This document shows positions 41,176 to 49,910 of a DNA stretch of 64,000 nucleotides, in pieces. A model generated the notes under the pieces. That model worked only from the letters and a program-made list of their open reading frames with translations. It made no database searches and was not told the origin of the DNA. A program made the position numbers and the translations under genes. Numbering within the stretch: the first letter of the stretch is position 1; each line of letters starts with the position of its first letter. The DNA comes from Novosphingobium sp. 28-62-57 (GTDB lineage: Bacteria; Pseudomonadota; Alphaproteobacteria; Sphingomonadales; Sphingomonadaceae): the NCBI GenBank assembly GCA_002256985.1, contig NCGO01000001.1, forward strand, positions 806,001 through 870,000, read 5' to 3'.

Positions 41176-41520
41176 AACTCAGACCTCTCTCTCCAGCGGC
41201 GCCCGTCGTTGTCAGCGGACTGCCTGCGCACAGGACATATCGGGGGGGAATCTTTGTCAACCGTATAATTAAAAATACGGGTTTCCGTAGGGGAATGCCG
41301 TTACAGTTGCGACCAATTCGGAGGGAAACAAACCGGAAATCATGATGTTCCTGTGTGATTTTACACATCCTCAAAAACATTTTAATGTGAAATGGGGGAA
41401 TCGGCTGTAATCTGCGCCCCGCATCAATGCCGCGTGCGACTCAATATCGTGGTCAAGCGCACCCCCTCACGGTAGGGCGGCCGCAACGCCTGACCCACAC
41501 TTTTGCAAGGACCGATTCCC
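41176..41520. other. 345-bp divergent region between the TonB receptor and ribH
   Basis: Contains a TTGACA (minus, near 41258-41253) for the receptor and the CCGTAT/ATACGG palindrome. No FMN riboswitch signature is seen before ribH. Confidence 0.55.
41261..41280 (-). promoter_or_regulatory. Perfect palindrome upstream of the TonB receptor promoter
   Basis: CCGTAT-AATTAAAA-ATACGG, a 6-bp inverted repeat around an AT-only centre, immediately upstream of the TTGACA on the minus strand. The position fits an activator or repressor site. Confidence 0.55.
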
Positions 41521-41940
41521 ATGGCCAAGTTCCTGATCGTCGAAGCCCGTTTCTACGACCATCTCAACGACATGCTGATCGAGGGTGCAAAGGCAGCGAT
41601 CAAGGCGGCTGGACACAAGGCCGAAGTGATCACCGTGCCCGGCGCGCTCGAAATCCCCGGTGCCATCGCGCTGGCCGATGAGTCCGGCGATTATGATGGC
41701 TTTGTCGCCATTGGCGTGGTCATCCGGGGTGAGACCTATCACTTTGAAATCGTGGCCGGTGAAAGCGCGCGCGGCATCATGGCGCTGACCATGGACGGCG
41801 TGGCTATCGGCAACGGCATCCTGACCGTGGAGAACGAGGCACAGGCGCTGGTGCGGGCCGATCCGGCGCAGAAGGACAAGGGCGGCGAAGCAGCCAAGGC
41901 CGCCATGGCGCTGCTGGCCTTGCGCGAACGCTGGAGCTGA
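41521..41940 (+). CDS. ribH: 6,7-dimethyl-8-ribityllumazine synthase
   Basis: 139 aa from the ATG at 41521 (AAGGA upstream). [57 protein letters not shown] and [14 protein letters not shown] are the substrate-binding motifs of lumazine synthase, including the catalytic His in the TYHFE loop. Penultimate step of riboflavin synthesis. It stands alone here, as a second or dispersed ribH is common in this group. Confidence 0.95.
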   Translation: MAKFLIVEARFYDHLNDMLIEGAKAAIKAAGHKAEVITVPGALEIPGAIALADESGDYDGFVAIGVVIRGETYHFEIVAGESARGIMALTMDGVAIGNGILTVENEAQALVRADPAQKDKGGEAAKAAMALLALRERWS

Positions 41941-41962
41941 TCAGCCGCCTGAGGCTGACCGC

Positions 41963-43069
41963 TTACCCCGCATCGCGGTATTCGGTCAGCCCCCATGGCG
42001 CGTAGGGGCCGATCACAAGCTGTTCGAAACCACCGATCCCGATTTCGCCATCACTGGTGCTCACGCGCGAGATGATCTGCACATGCAGATTGTCGAGCGT
42101 GGGCGCCATGGGATCGAGATCTGCCAGCACCAGATCCTCGCGCTCTATCGCCAAGGACCCATGATAAACACCATGGCCCCACTTGGGGCTGGTGTAACCC
42201 AAACCGCGCATCTGAAAACGCTGGAGCGGCTCGAAGGTCAGCGTCAGCGGGCCTTCTGGTCGCTGGACCGTCAGCGTTCCTCCCGCCGGCCAGCGCGTGC
42301 CGGGCTGCATTGGTGATTGCAGGGTGGCAGATGGGGTTTCAAGGAAGCCTTCAATTCCATCCTGCGATTGTCCCGCGCCGTCGGGCACAATAACCGCGCG
42401 GGTGTTCCACGGCGCGCCGTGGCGGTCTGCGTTGATATGGAAGAACAGGCTGCGGTCAGGAAGGTTGACCGGGGTCCATTGCCAGAAGAATGCCGGAACC
42501 ACGCCGTGGCCATGGGGCTGGGCATCGGACGCTCCCACCGGCCGCACGCCCCAGCTGCGGTCGCGCGTTCCCACTGTGCCCTCGGCCAGATCGGTGCGCG
42601 CGCCATCGACCTCGATCCAGCCACTGTAGTGACCGTTTTGCGTCATGCGCGTGTAGTCCATGAAGGTGCGCGGGCCGATGCGATGGGTAAAGCGCGGCTC
42701 TTCAATAGGAAACGCGCGGCCGGTAAAGGTCAGCTCAGCGGCCAGCCCTTCCCCGTTCACGCGCACGCGCAAGCATTTCAGCGGTTCGATCACTTCGATC
42801 GAGATCGGGCCAACGACGAGATCCATACGCTCCATGCAAAGTTCACGTGATGCATGGAGATTGTATTGTATGCCATTGCGGATGCAGGAAAAATGTGCAT
42901 CTGCCACATTGAGATGCGGATAGATTCCCAACGCAACTGCAAAGAACCCCGAGCCATCGGGAGCATAACCGTTGAAGAAATAGCGATCATAGAAATTGCG
43001 GTCTGTCCCGGCATAGGCCACCGGTTCGGGGGTCTGGTGCAGCGGAAAATCATCGCCCTTGGTCAACAT
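41963..43069 (-). CDS. AttH/CrtC-like conserved protein (no enzymatic assignment)
   Basis: 368 aa, rich in beta strands and Trp/His/Tyr (DRNFYDRYFFNGYAPDGSGF, YTRMTQNGHYSGWIEVDG, RDRSWGVRPVG, WGHGVYHGSLAIERE). The two-halved strand pattern is reminiscent of the AttH/hydroxyneurosporene-synthase type lipocalin-like fold. It overlaps the upstream phosphotransferase by one base (TGATG), so the two are co-translated. Function unknown. Confidence 0.78.
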   Translation of the reverse strand: MLTKGDDFPLHQTPEPVAYAGTDRNFYDRYFFNGYAPDGSGFFAVALGIYPHLNVADAHFSCIRNGIQYNLHASRELCMERMDLVVGPISIEVIEPLKCLRVRVNGEGLAAELTFTGRAFPIEEPRFTHRIGPRTFMDYTRMTQNGHYSGWIEVDGARTDLAEGTVGTRDRSWGVRPVGASDAQPHGHGVVPAFFWQWTPVNLPDRSLFFHINADRHGAPWNTRAVIVPDGAGQSQDGIEGFLETPSATLQSPMQPGTRWPAGGTLTVQRPEGPLTLTFEPLQRFQMRGLGYTSPKWGHGVYHGSLAIEREDLVLADLDPMAPTLDNLHVQIISRVSTSDGEIGIGGFEQLVIGPYAPWGLTEYRDAG

Positions 43070-44157
43070 CAGACGTTCTCCATCCGGCGCTTCAATGCGC
43101 CGATGCTGTCATGCTCGAGCGCGAGTTCGCAAGCCCCGCGTGCCATCGACAGGAAGTTGGCATCGCCTCGCTCGGTACGAACGACAAAAGCTGCACTGAA
43201 TACCGCGGTTGATACGCCGTGCAGCGCGCCGATGCAGTAATCGTCCCAGATGCAGGCGCGCGTCAGCGGCACGCCCCGATCGGTCATTTCGGCGCAATAG
43301 AGGTCAAGCAGCGCCGCTTCATTGGGTCGGCGCAAGTCCGATCCTATTCCGCAGCCCAGAAGGTATCCGATGTCGGTCAGGCCGCAGCCGACAGAGCAGG
43401 TCTGCCAGTCGACCACGGCAATCGGCTCTGCGCCTGCGCGAATATCGAAAAGCAGGTTGTCGAGCCTGAAATCGCCGTGCAGCAGACTGCGGCGGCTATG
43501 CTTGCGATCAAGCCACAGGCCGAAATTCGCGTTCAATGCATCGCACACGGCCATCAGTTCGGGCGCGAGTTCGCCAGCGTAACGCTCCTTGAACGTCGCT
43601 TGGGCGCCGGGATAGAGCGAACGCAACATCGCGCTGGCTTGCGGATCGGGCTGCAGCCACGCCGCATCCAGCACGGGATGATCCAGCGTCGGCGCATGGA
43701 GCGCAGCTGCCTGCCGGATCGCGGCTTCGGCTTGCGCCAACGTGCAACCACTCAACTGGTTGCCTGCAATGCAGGGGCCGAGATCTTCGAACAGGAGCAC
43801 AAAATCAGCGCCTGTGGCATCAATCATGGCCGCGTAGACTTGTGGCACGCGCATCGTCGTCAGCTGTGCAGCCTGCTGATAAAACAGCACTTCCTTGCGA
43901 TAGAGCGAGAGCGCAGCGGCTGTCTGCCGACTTGTGGCATCGCCAGAGGGAAACTTGGCCGCAACCGTGCGCGGCGCATGGGGCGCGTCATCGACATAGC
44001 GCAACGTAAACCGCGCGGTATCGCCAACCTGCCCCGTACCGATGGATTGCCATTCAAGTGATGCAATGCGCGCGCCACCCAACACGCCTGCCTGCGCCAG
44101 TTGCGCCTCTATCCACGAAGGCGAAACCATGTCCGGTCGGGTCGGAAAATCTGCCAT
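43069..44157 (-). CDS. Aminoglycoside-phosphotransferase-like kinase (APH/choline-kinase fold)
   Basis: 362 aa. Brenner-type motif HGDFRLDNLLFD (catalytic Asp), AVVDWQTCSVG (Mg-binding Asp), and an N-terminal lobe with KEVLFYQQAAQLTTMRVPQVYAA and FVLLFEDLGP. It belongs to the broad phosphotransferase family often found in sphingomonad lipid or steroid catabolic clusters. Substrate unknown. First gene of a two-gene operon. Confidence 0.88.
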   Translation of the reverse strand: MADFPTRPDMVSPSWIEAQLAQAGVLGGARIASLEWQSIGTGQVGDTARFTLRYVDDAPHAPRTVAAKFPSGDATSRQTAAALSLYRKEVLFYQQAAQLTTMRVPQVYAAMIDATGADFVLLFEDLGPCIAGNQLSGCTLAQAEAAIRQAAALHAPTLDHPVLDAAWLQPDPQASAMLRSLYPGAQATFKERYAGELAPELMAVCDALNANFGLWLDRKHSRRSLLHGDFRLDNLLFDIRAGAEPIAVVDWQTCSVGCGLTDIGYLLGCGIGSDLRRPNEAALLDLYCAEMTDRGVPLTRACIWDDYCIGALHGVSTAVFSAAFVVRTERGDANFLSMARGACELALEHDSIGALKRRMENV

Positions 44158-44321
44158 CCCATGCTCTCCTCGAAACAGGCTGACAGAGACCTGCCTGAAT
44201 GGGAAGTGCAGTTCAATTGACCGGTTAAACTATTTCGCTCGGAACGGGTCGGTGCAAATCGGGTTTTTGTGACACGGTTTGGCAAGCATGGGCACAAGTC
44301 CCGTCAGGAGCGATGCAACAC

Positions 44322-44585
44322 ATGGATGGTATACTCGAATGGTTTGCAGCCCTTGGCACGATCGCTGCGGCGACGCTTGTGGCCATGGATCTGGGACGCC
44401 GCATAACCGGTTGGGGATTTGTCCTGTTCGTGCTCGTCTCGGTTTCGTGGATCATTTCGGGTATCGCCAATGATACGGGCGCCATCGTCTTGCAGAACGC
44501 CGCACTGGTGCTGATCAACATTTGGGGCGTCTGGCGCTATCTGTTAAATCCGGAACGGAGCCAACTTGATGGAAAGGCGGGGTAA
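44322..44585 (+). CDS. Small inner-membrane protein
   Basis: 87 aa from the ATG at 44322 (11 bases after AGGAG; an ATG at 44313 is too close). Two to three hydrophobic helices (WFAALGTIAAATLVAMDLG, WGFVLFVLVSVSWIISGIA, GAIVLQNAALVLINIWGVW). Resembles short sphingomonad membrane proteins of unknown function. Confidence 0.75.
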   Translation: MDGILEWFAALGTIAAATLVAMDLGRRITGWGFVLFVLVSVSWIISGIANDTGAIVLQNAALVLINIWGVWRYLLNPERSQLDGKAG

Positions 44586-44799
44586 TAACCACCGTTATGG
44601 TTATAGCAATCCGCAAAAGTTGGTCAAAAATTAATATAATGCACTGATTTTACTGAATTTAATTTGATTAATTGAGGGCAAGATAGGTCTCTCTACTTAG
44701 GTTTCTCCCGAATGGTTCAGGCGGTGCGGTTGATTGATGCCGTTGTTCCGGGCTGAAAACACGCCAGCCCACGATACCGCAACAGGGGGTTGCTAAGGG

Positions 44800-45327
44800 A
44801 TGGGCAAGGATCAACTTCGCACGAAAGCGCGGCGACTTATTGCTGCGGCCAATGAATTGCTGGCCATCGCGCATGAACTCGAAGCCACAGAGGGCGGCGT
44901 GCGGATCGATGATTTTGCCGCCAGCCACAGTGCCAAGGACAGCCCGATCTGGGCCGAGATCGCCCGCAACACCTACCGCGACCGCAGGCGACGTGCCGAT
45001 ATCTTCGCCGACCCGGCACTGTTCGGGGAGCCCGCGTGGGACATCCTGCTCGACCTGTTCATCGCCGCCAAGGAGCGCAAACGCCTGCCGGTAACCAGCG
45101 CCTGCATCGGTGCCGCTGTACCGGCGACCACCGCTTTGCGCTGGCTGACCGTGCTGGAGGAAAAAGGGCTGATCATGCGCGAGAATGATTCGAACGACGC
45201 GCGCCGGGTTTTCGTCCGCCTCTCTGCCGAAGGGTACGAAAAGATGGTGGCCTATTTCTCGGATGTGGCAGGCGATATGCGTAACGACGAGGGGATTGAC
45301 ACCCCTGCCCTGCGCATGGCGCAGTAG
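44800..45327 (+). CDS. MarR-like winged-helix regulator
   Basis: 175 aa; a stop codon two triplets upstream fixes the ATG at 44800. After an N-terminal helix and an acidic linker, a wHTH domain spans about 80-165: PAWDILLDLFIAAKERKRLP, ATTALRWLTVLEEKGLIMRE, DARRVFVRLSAEGYEKM. Fits the winged-helix regulators of the MarR superfamily. A 215-bp AT-rich region precedes it. Confidence 0.85.
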   Translation: MGKDQLRTKARRLIAAANELLAIAHELEATEGGVRIDDFAASHSAKDSPIWAEIARNTYRDRRRRADIFADPALFGEPAWDILLDLFIAAKERKRLPVTSACIGAAVPATTALRWLTVLEEKGLIMRENDSNDARRVFVRLSAEGYEKMVAYFSDVAGDMRNDEGIDTPALRMAQ

Positions 45328-45345
45328 GCTGAACTTATGCAGCTA

Positions 45346-45386
45346 CAAAAAAGGGGCCGCACCTAGAAGGCGCGGCCCCTTTTTTA
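45346..45386 (-). terminator. Bidirectional terminator between the regulator and eno
   Basis: AAAAAAGGGGCCGC pairs with GCGGCCCCTTTTTT around an 11-nt loop. T-runs are present on both strands, between convergent genes. Confidence 0.92.
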
Positions 45387-45402
45387 ACGGTGCAGCCGTC
45401 GC

Positions 45403-46749
<1,347 letters not shown>

Positions 46750-46944
46750 CTACGCTTTGGCGGGGCTCCTATCGGGTGGAACCATGGCAGGCAAGCCGCG
46801 TTTGCAGTGCAACATACCTATCCGGGCCGATCTATCGGCGCTTGCCTCTTGCAAACCGTCACACAGGTCTAGCAAGATGCGCTGTAAAGCCCATATCTGG
46901 ATAACAACAGAACACACGCGCGAACTGCCGAAGGGAAACGAGAC

Positions 46945-47538
46945 ATGGCCGACACTCCGATGACCCCCGCCGACGCTCCAATCGATGCGCCCAAGAAGCG
47001 CGCCGCCAAGAAAAAGATCGAAGAAGCCGTAGCCTCGATTGGCCCGGCGGTTGATGAAGCCAGCGAATCTGCCAAGGGCCGCTTCAACAAGGCCATCGAA
47101 GAAGCCAAGGCCGGAGCCGAGGCCCTGAAAGGCGAGGCCTTGGAAAAGGGCGCGGCCTATAAGGCCAAAGTCGCCGGCACCACGTCTGATTGGGTGGGCG
47201 AAGCCAAAGTCTATGCAGGGCAAGCCAAGGAAAAGGGCGCAGAGCTTGCCGTGGAAGGCAAGGCCCGCGCAAGCGATGCGCTGGCAACGCTGGGCAAGAC
47301 GATCTCTGACACCGCACCCACCATCGATGAAAAGCTGGGCGCGCAGTATGGCGATTATGCGCGTACCGCCGCCCGGACGATTCAGGAAACCGCCGCCAAG
47401 CTGGAAGCCAAGGATCTGGCCGAACTGGGCGATGATGTGAAGGAATTCGTGCGCAAAAGCCCGGGCGTGGCCATCGGTGTTGCAGCCGTTGCCGGCTTTG
47501 CCATCGCCAAGCTGCTTTCGGGCCGTTCGGACGATTGA
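46945..47538 (+). CDS. Lys/Ala/Glu-rich coiled-coil protein with C-terminal membrane segment
   Basis: 197 aa. Long amphipathic repeats (EEAKAGAEALKGEALEKGAA, YAGQAKEKGAELAVEGKARA) like LEA/apolipoprotein-type proteins, then KSPGVAIGVAAVAGFAIAKL, a ribosome/membrane-tethering tail as in the DUF883 (ElaB/YqjD) family. First of four consecutive small genes (46945-48747) all linked to the membrane. Confidence 0.75.
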   Translation: MADTPMTPADAPIDAPKKRAAKKKIEEAVASIGPAVDEASESAKGRFNKAIEEAKAGAEALKGEALEKGAAYKAKVAGTTSDWVGEAKVYAGQAKEKGAELAVEGKARASDALATLGKTISDTAPTIDEKLGAQYGDYARTAARTIQETAAKLEAKDLAELGDDVKEFVRKSPGVAIGVAAVAGFAIAKLLSGRSDD

Positions 47539-47571
47539 GGCCTCTCCTCTTGCAGGAGCGGCAGCAGCCTG

Positions 47572-47961
47572 ATGACCGACACTGAAAACACCAAGACGGC
47601 AGACCATTCGCCTGCGGATGAAGGCATCGGCAATGCCATCAAAGCCCTGATCGAAGACGGTCAGACCCTGCTGGAAGCGGAAGTCGCCTATCGCAAAGCC
47701 CAGGCCGCTTATGGCCTGGGCGAAGCGAAGGTAATTGGCCTGCTACTCCTACTGGGTCTGGCTTTTGCCTTCTTCACGCTGCTGGCGCTGGTTGTCGGCC
47801 TGCTTCTGGCCGTGGCGACATTGGTGGGGGTATGGGGCGCCTTGGCGATTGTGGGCGGCGCACTGGCGCTGCTCTCGATCGTGTGCCTGTGGTTGGCGGC
47901 CAGCCGCATCGGGCGCGCCAAATCCGAGCTCGGCAAAAGCAGCACCGGGAGCAGGTCATGA
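47572..47961 (+). CDS. Phage-holin-family-like membrane protein (holin-X type)
   Basis: 129 aa, two strong transmembrane helices (IGLLLLLGLAFAFFTLLALVVG and GVWGALAIVGGALALLSIVC) after a soluble helix. Matches the putative Actinobacterial Holin-X family, which in proteobacteria are not phage holins but envelope-stress genes next to DUF883/DUF3618 proteins. Overlaps the next gene by ATGA. Confidence 0.78.
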   Translation: MTDTENTKTADHSPADEGIGNAIKALIEDGQTLLEAEVAYRKAQAAYGLGEAKVIGLLLLLGLAFAFFTLLALVVGLLLAVATLVGVWGALAIVGGALALLSIVCLWLAASRIGRAKSELGKSSTGSRS

Positions 47962-48242
47962 GCGAGACTGATGGCCTTTCCAGTGCCCGCGCGCTGCGGG
48001 ATGAGGCTCTGGCCGTGTTCAAGGGCGATCTCGAAATCGTCAAAACGGAGATTTCTCCAGCCCGGATGAAGGAACGCGCGCTCGATGAAGCCGTTGAGAT
48101 GATCGATAGCGCCCGCGATATCGCGGGCGAAAACAAGGCCGTGATCGGCGCGGTATTGGCAGCGTTGTTCGCATGGCTTTTTCGCAAGCCATTGCAGCGC
48201 CTTGGCAATAGCGCCCTGAACATGGTTCGACGCGGAGATTGA
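47958..48242 (+). CDS. DUF3618-like small membrane-anchored protein
   Basis: 94 aa from the ATG at 47958, overlapping the previous stop. Helical with one hydrophobic stretch (VIGAVLAALFAWLFRKPL). The position and pattern match the small partner found with holin-X and DUF883-type genes. Function unknown. Confidence 0.72.
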   Translation: MSETDGLSSARALRDEALAVFKGDLEIVKTEISPARMKERALDEAVEMIDSARDIAGENKAVIGAVLAALFAWLFRKPLQRLGNSALNMVRRGD

Positions 48243-48243
48243 C

Positions 48244-48747
48244 ATGGAAGACGAACTGAACCCCACCGAACCGGCAACCCTTCGGGAAAAGGTCGATGCG
48301 GCCAAGAACCGGCTGGTTGAACGGACGTCTGCGGCAAAGCCGGTGCAGACGGTAAAAGGCCTGATCGAAGAGCATCCGGTGGCCTCTGTCGCAGCAGGCA
48401 TTCTGCTCGGTGCCTTGATTGCCAAGGCCCTTCCCTCCATCAGCCGCACATCTTCGGGCAAAGCCGACGTTTCAACCGGCAATCTGCGCAAGAGCGCCGC
48501 TGGTCTGGCCTCGGTGGCCGGCAAACTCGCGCTGGATTATGCCACGCGGGCGCGTGAAGCCGGGCGCGAAGGTTTGCACAAGGCCGAAGAAGTGGGCAGC
48601 ACGGTCAGCGAAAAGCTTGCCGATGGCAGCGACGAAGCGCGGCGCAAGGCCATCGACTTTGCCGAGATTGCCCGCACCGCCATACTCGAAGCCAGCGAGG
48701 CCGCATTGCAAAAGGTTTCGGAAATCGCATCCCGCAAAAAGGGCTGA
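48244..48747 (+). CDS. Ala-rich amphipathic protein with a membrane segment
   Basis: 167 aa, starts one base after the preceding stop. LIEEHPVASVAAGILLGALIAKAL is a DUF883-like membrane-associated motif; it is followed by heptad-like Ala/Glu/Lys/Arg repeats to the end. Last gene of the four-gene run. Confidence 0.72.
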   Translation: MEDELNPTEPATLREKVDAAKNRLVERTSAAKPVQTVKGLIEEHPVASVAAGILLGALIAKALPSISRTSSGKADVSTGNLRKSAAGLASVAGKLALDYATRAREAGREGLHKAEEVGSTVSEKLADGSDEARRKAIDFAEIARTAILEASEAALQKVSEIASRKKG

Positions 48748-48849
48748 TTTCCGGCGCGCGAAACCCTCGAATACGACTTTGGCCGACTTGCGCAGACCCC
48801 CACTTTTTGCAAGGGGCGACGGACCATCCTCCCCAATGGAAAGTCGCCA

Positions 48850-49071
48850 ATGCAAAAGCTGCACCTCGTAATGGGCGGTCGGGTCAAAGATCCGCAGGGC
48901 CTCGAATTCGTCGACCTCAACGCCATCGATCTGGTTGGCGTTTTCCCGGATTACGCCAGCGCCGAAGACGCATGGCGCAGCGCAGCCCAGCGCACGGTTG
49001 ACGATGCCGAAATGCGCTATGTGATCGTGCACATGCACCGGCTGCTTGAGCCGGAACTGCCCAAGGCCTGA
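48850..49071 (+). CDS. DUF4170-type protein
   Basis: 73 aa: KLHLVMGGRVKDPQGLEFVD, VGVFPDYASAEDAWRSAAQR, YVIVHMHRLLEPE. A compact alpha/beta protein matching the alphaproteobacterial DUF4170 family. Function unknown. Followed immediately by a terminator. Confidence 0.82.
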   Translation: MQKLHLVMGGRVKDPQGLEFVDLNAIDLVGVFPDYASAEDAWRSAAQRTVDDAEMRYVIVHMHRLLEPELPKA

Positions 49072-49077
49072 TCGAGC

Positions 49078-49111
49078 AAAAAAGGCCCCGGAGCGATCCG
49101 GGGCCTTTTTT
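49078..49111 (+). terminator. Intrinsic terminator after the DUF4170 gene
   Basis: AAAAAAGGCCCCGGA-GCGA-TCCGGGGCCTTTTTT, with T-runs usable in both directions. Confidence 0.92.
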
Positions 49112-49131
49112 GGTGTGCCTGCATGTGTTTC

Positions 49132-49290
49132 GACAGGCTGGAAGCCCACCCCGCCGCGACTAATTTCGCTATCGCTCAATAAGTCTCGCTCCCCTCCCGC
49201 AAGCGGGAGGGGCTGGGGTGGGCCTGCGATGGCTGTATTTGCACTTAAAACACCCTCCAACCCCGCTCATCCTGAGCCTGTCGAAGGATG
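49132..49290. repeat. Intergenic repeats: TTCGACAGGCT/AGCCTGTCGAA pair and a GGGAGG hairpin
   Basis: TTCGACAGGCT (near 49133) and AGCCTGTCGAA (near 49277) are inverted copies of a short repeat common between sphingomonad genes. Between them CCCCTCCCGCAAGCGGGAGGGG forms a tight hairpin (about 49191-49212). No gene is supported here. Confidence 0.65.
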
Positions 49291-49306
49291 CTGGCACCCA
49301 ACCGCG

Positions 49307-49783
49307 TCAGATGAATTCGATCTTCTTGACCAGATAGAACTTGTCGCCCGAAGGCACGGTCACTTCGATTTCCTCGTCAACCTTGCGGCCGATCAGCGCT
49401 TTGCCCAGAGGCGAGTTGTAGCTGATCATGCCTTTCTTGGCGTCCGCTTCATACGGCCCGACGATCTGGTATTTCACCGGCTTCTCGTCTTCGTCGAGCA
49501 GCGAAACGGTTGCACCAAAGATGATCTTGTCACCCGAAAGCGTGGTCGGATCGACGATCTGCGCTCGGCTGATCCGGTCTTCAAGATCGGCAATCGTCGC
49601 TTCGACCTGGCCCTGACGCTCCTTCGCCGCATGATATTCGGCGTTTTCAGACAGATCGCCATGGGCGCGCGCTTCCTCGATCGCATCCACGATCAGCGGA
49701 CGCTCATCGCGCAGCGCCTTCAGCTCTGCGGTCAGGCGTTCATAGCCTGCTGCAAGCATCGGCAGCTTTTCCACACTCGCCAT
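49307..49783 (-). CDS. greA: Transcription elongation factor GreA
   Basis: 158 aa: N-terminal coiled coil ([42 protein letters not shown] with the DLSEN acidic tip) and C-terminal FKBP-like domain ([20 protein letters not shown]). Stimulates cleavage of backtracked RNA by RNA polymerase. It lies downstream of carB on the same strand (gap 127 bp). Confidence 0.97.
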   Translation of the reverse strand: MASVEKLPMLAAGYERLTAELKALRDERPLIVDAIEEARAHGDLSENAEYHAAKERQGQVEATIADLEDRISRAQIVDPTTLSGDKIIFGATVSLLDEDEKPVKYQIVGPYEADAKKGMISYNSPLGKALIGRKVDEEIEVTVPSGDKFYLVKKIEFI

Positions 49784-49910
49784 CCGTTACTCTCTTTCCT
49801 GTCATGCCCCGGTTGCCGTTACGGCCACCAAAGGAAAACCTGCCCCTACCGACCGACGCCGTGTGCGCCGAGCCGGACCATCATGGTAACGATGCCGGGA
49901 ATTAAAAGGT

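Noticed and set aside
41395-41520. FMN riboswitch before ribH
   Set aside because: The conserved RFN core (for example the AGGGGCGGGGUG and CCCCACCGGCGG segments) is not present; only a GC-rich leader is seen.
47572-47961. Phage holin suggesting a prophage
   Set aside because: The holin-X-like family is a chromosomal envelope gene in proteobacteria; no other phage genes are nearby.
49132-49290. CRISPR-like spacing of repeats after the DUF4170 gene
   Set aside because: There are only inverted short repeats and one hairpin; no direct repeat-spacer array exists anywhere in the window.
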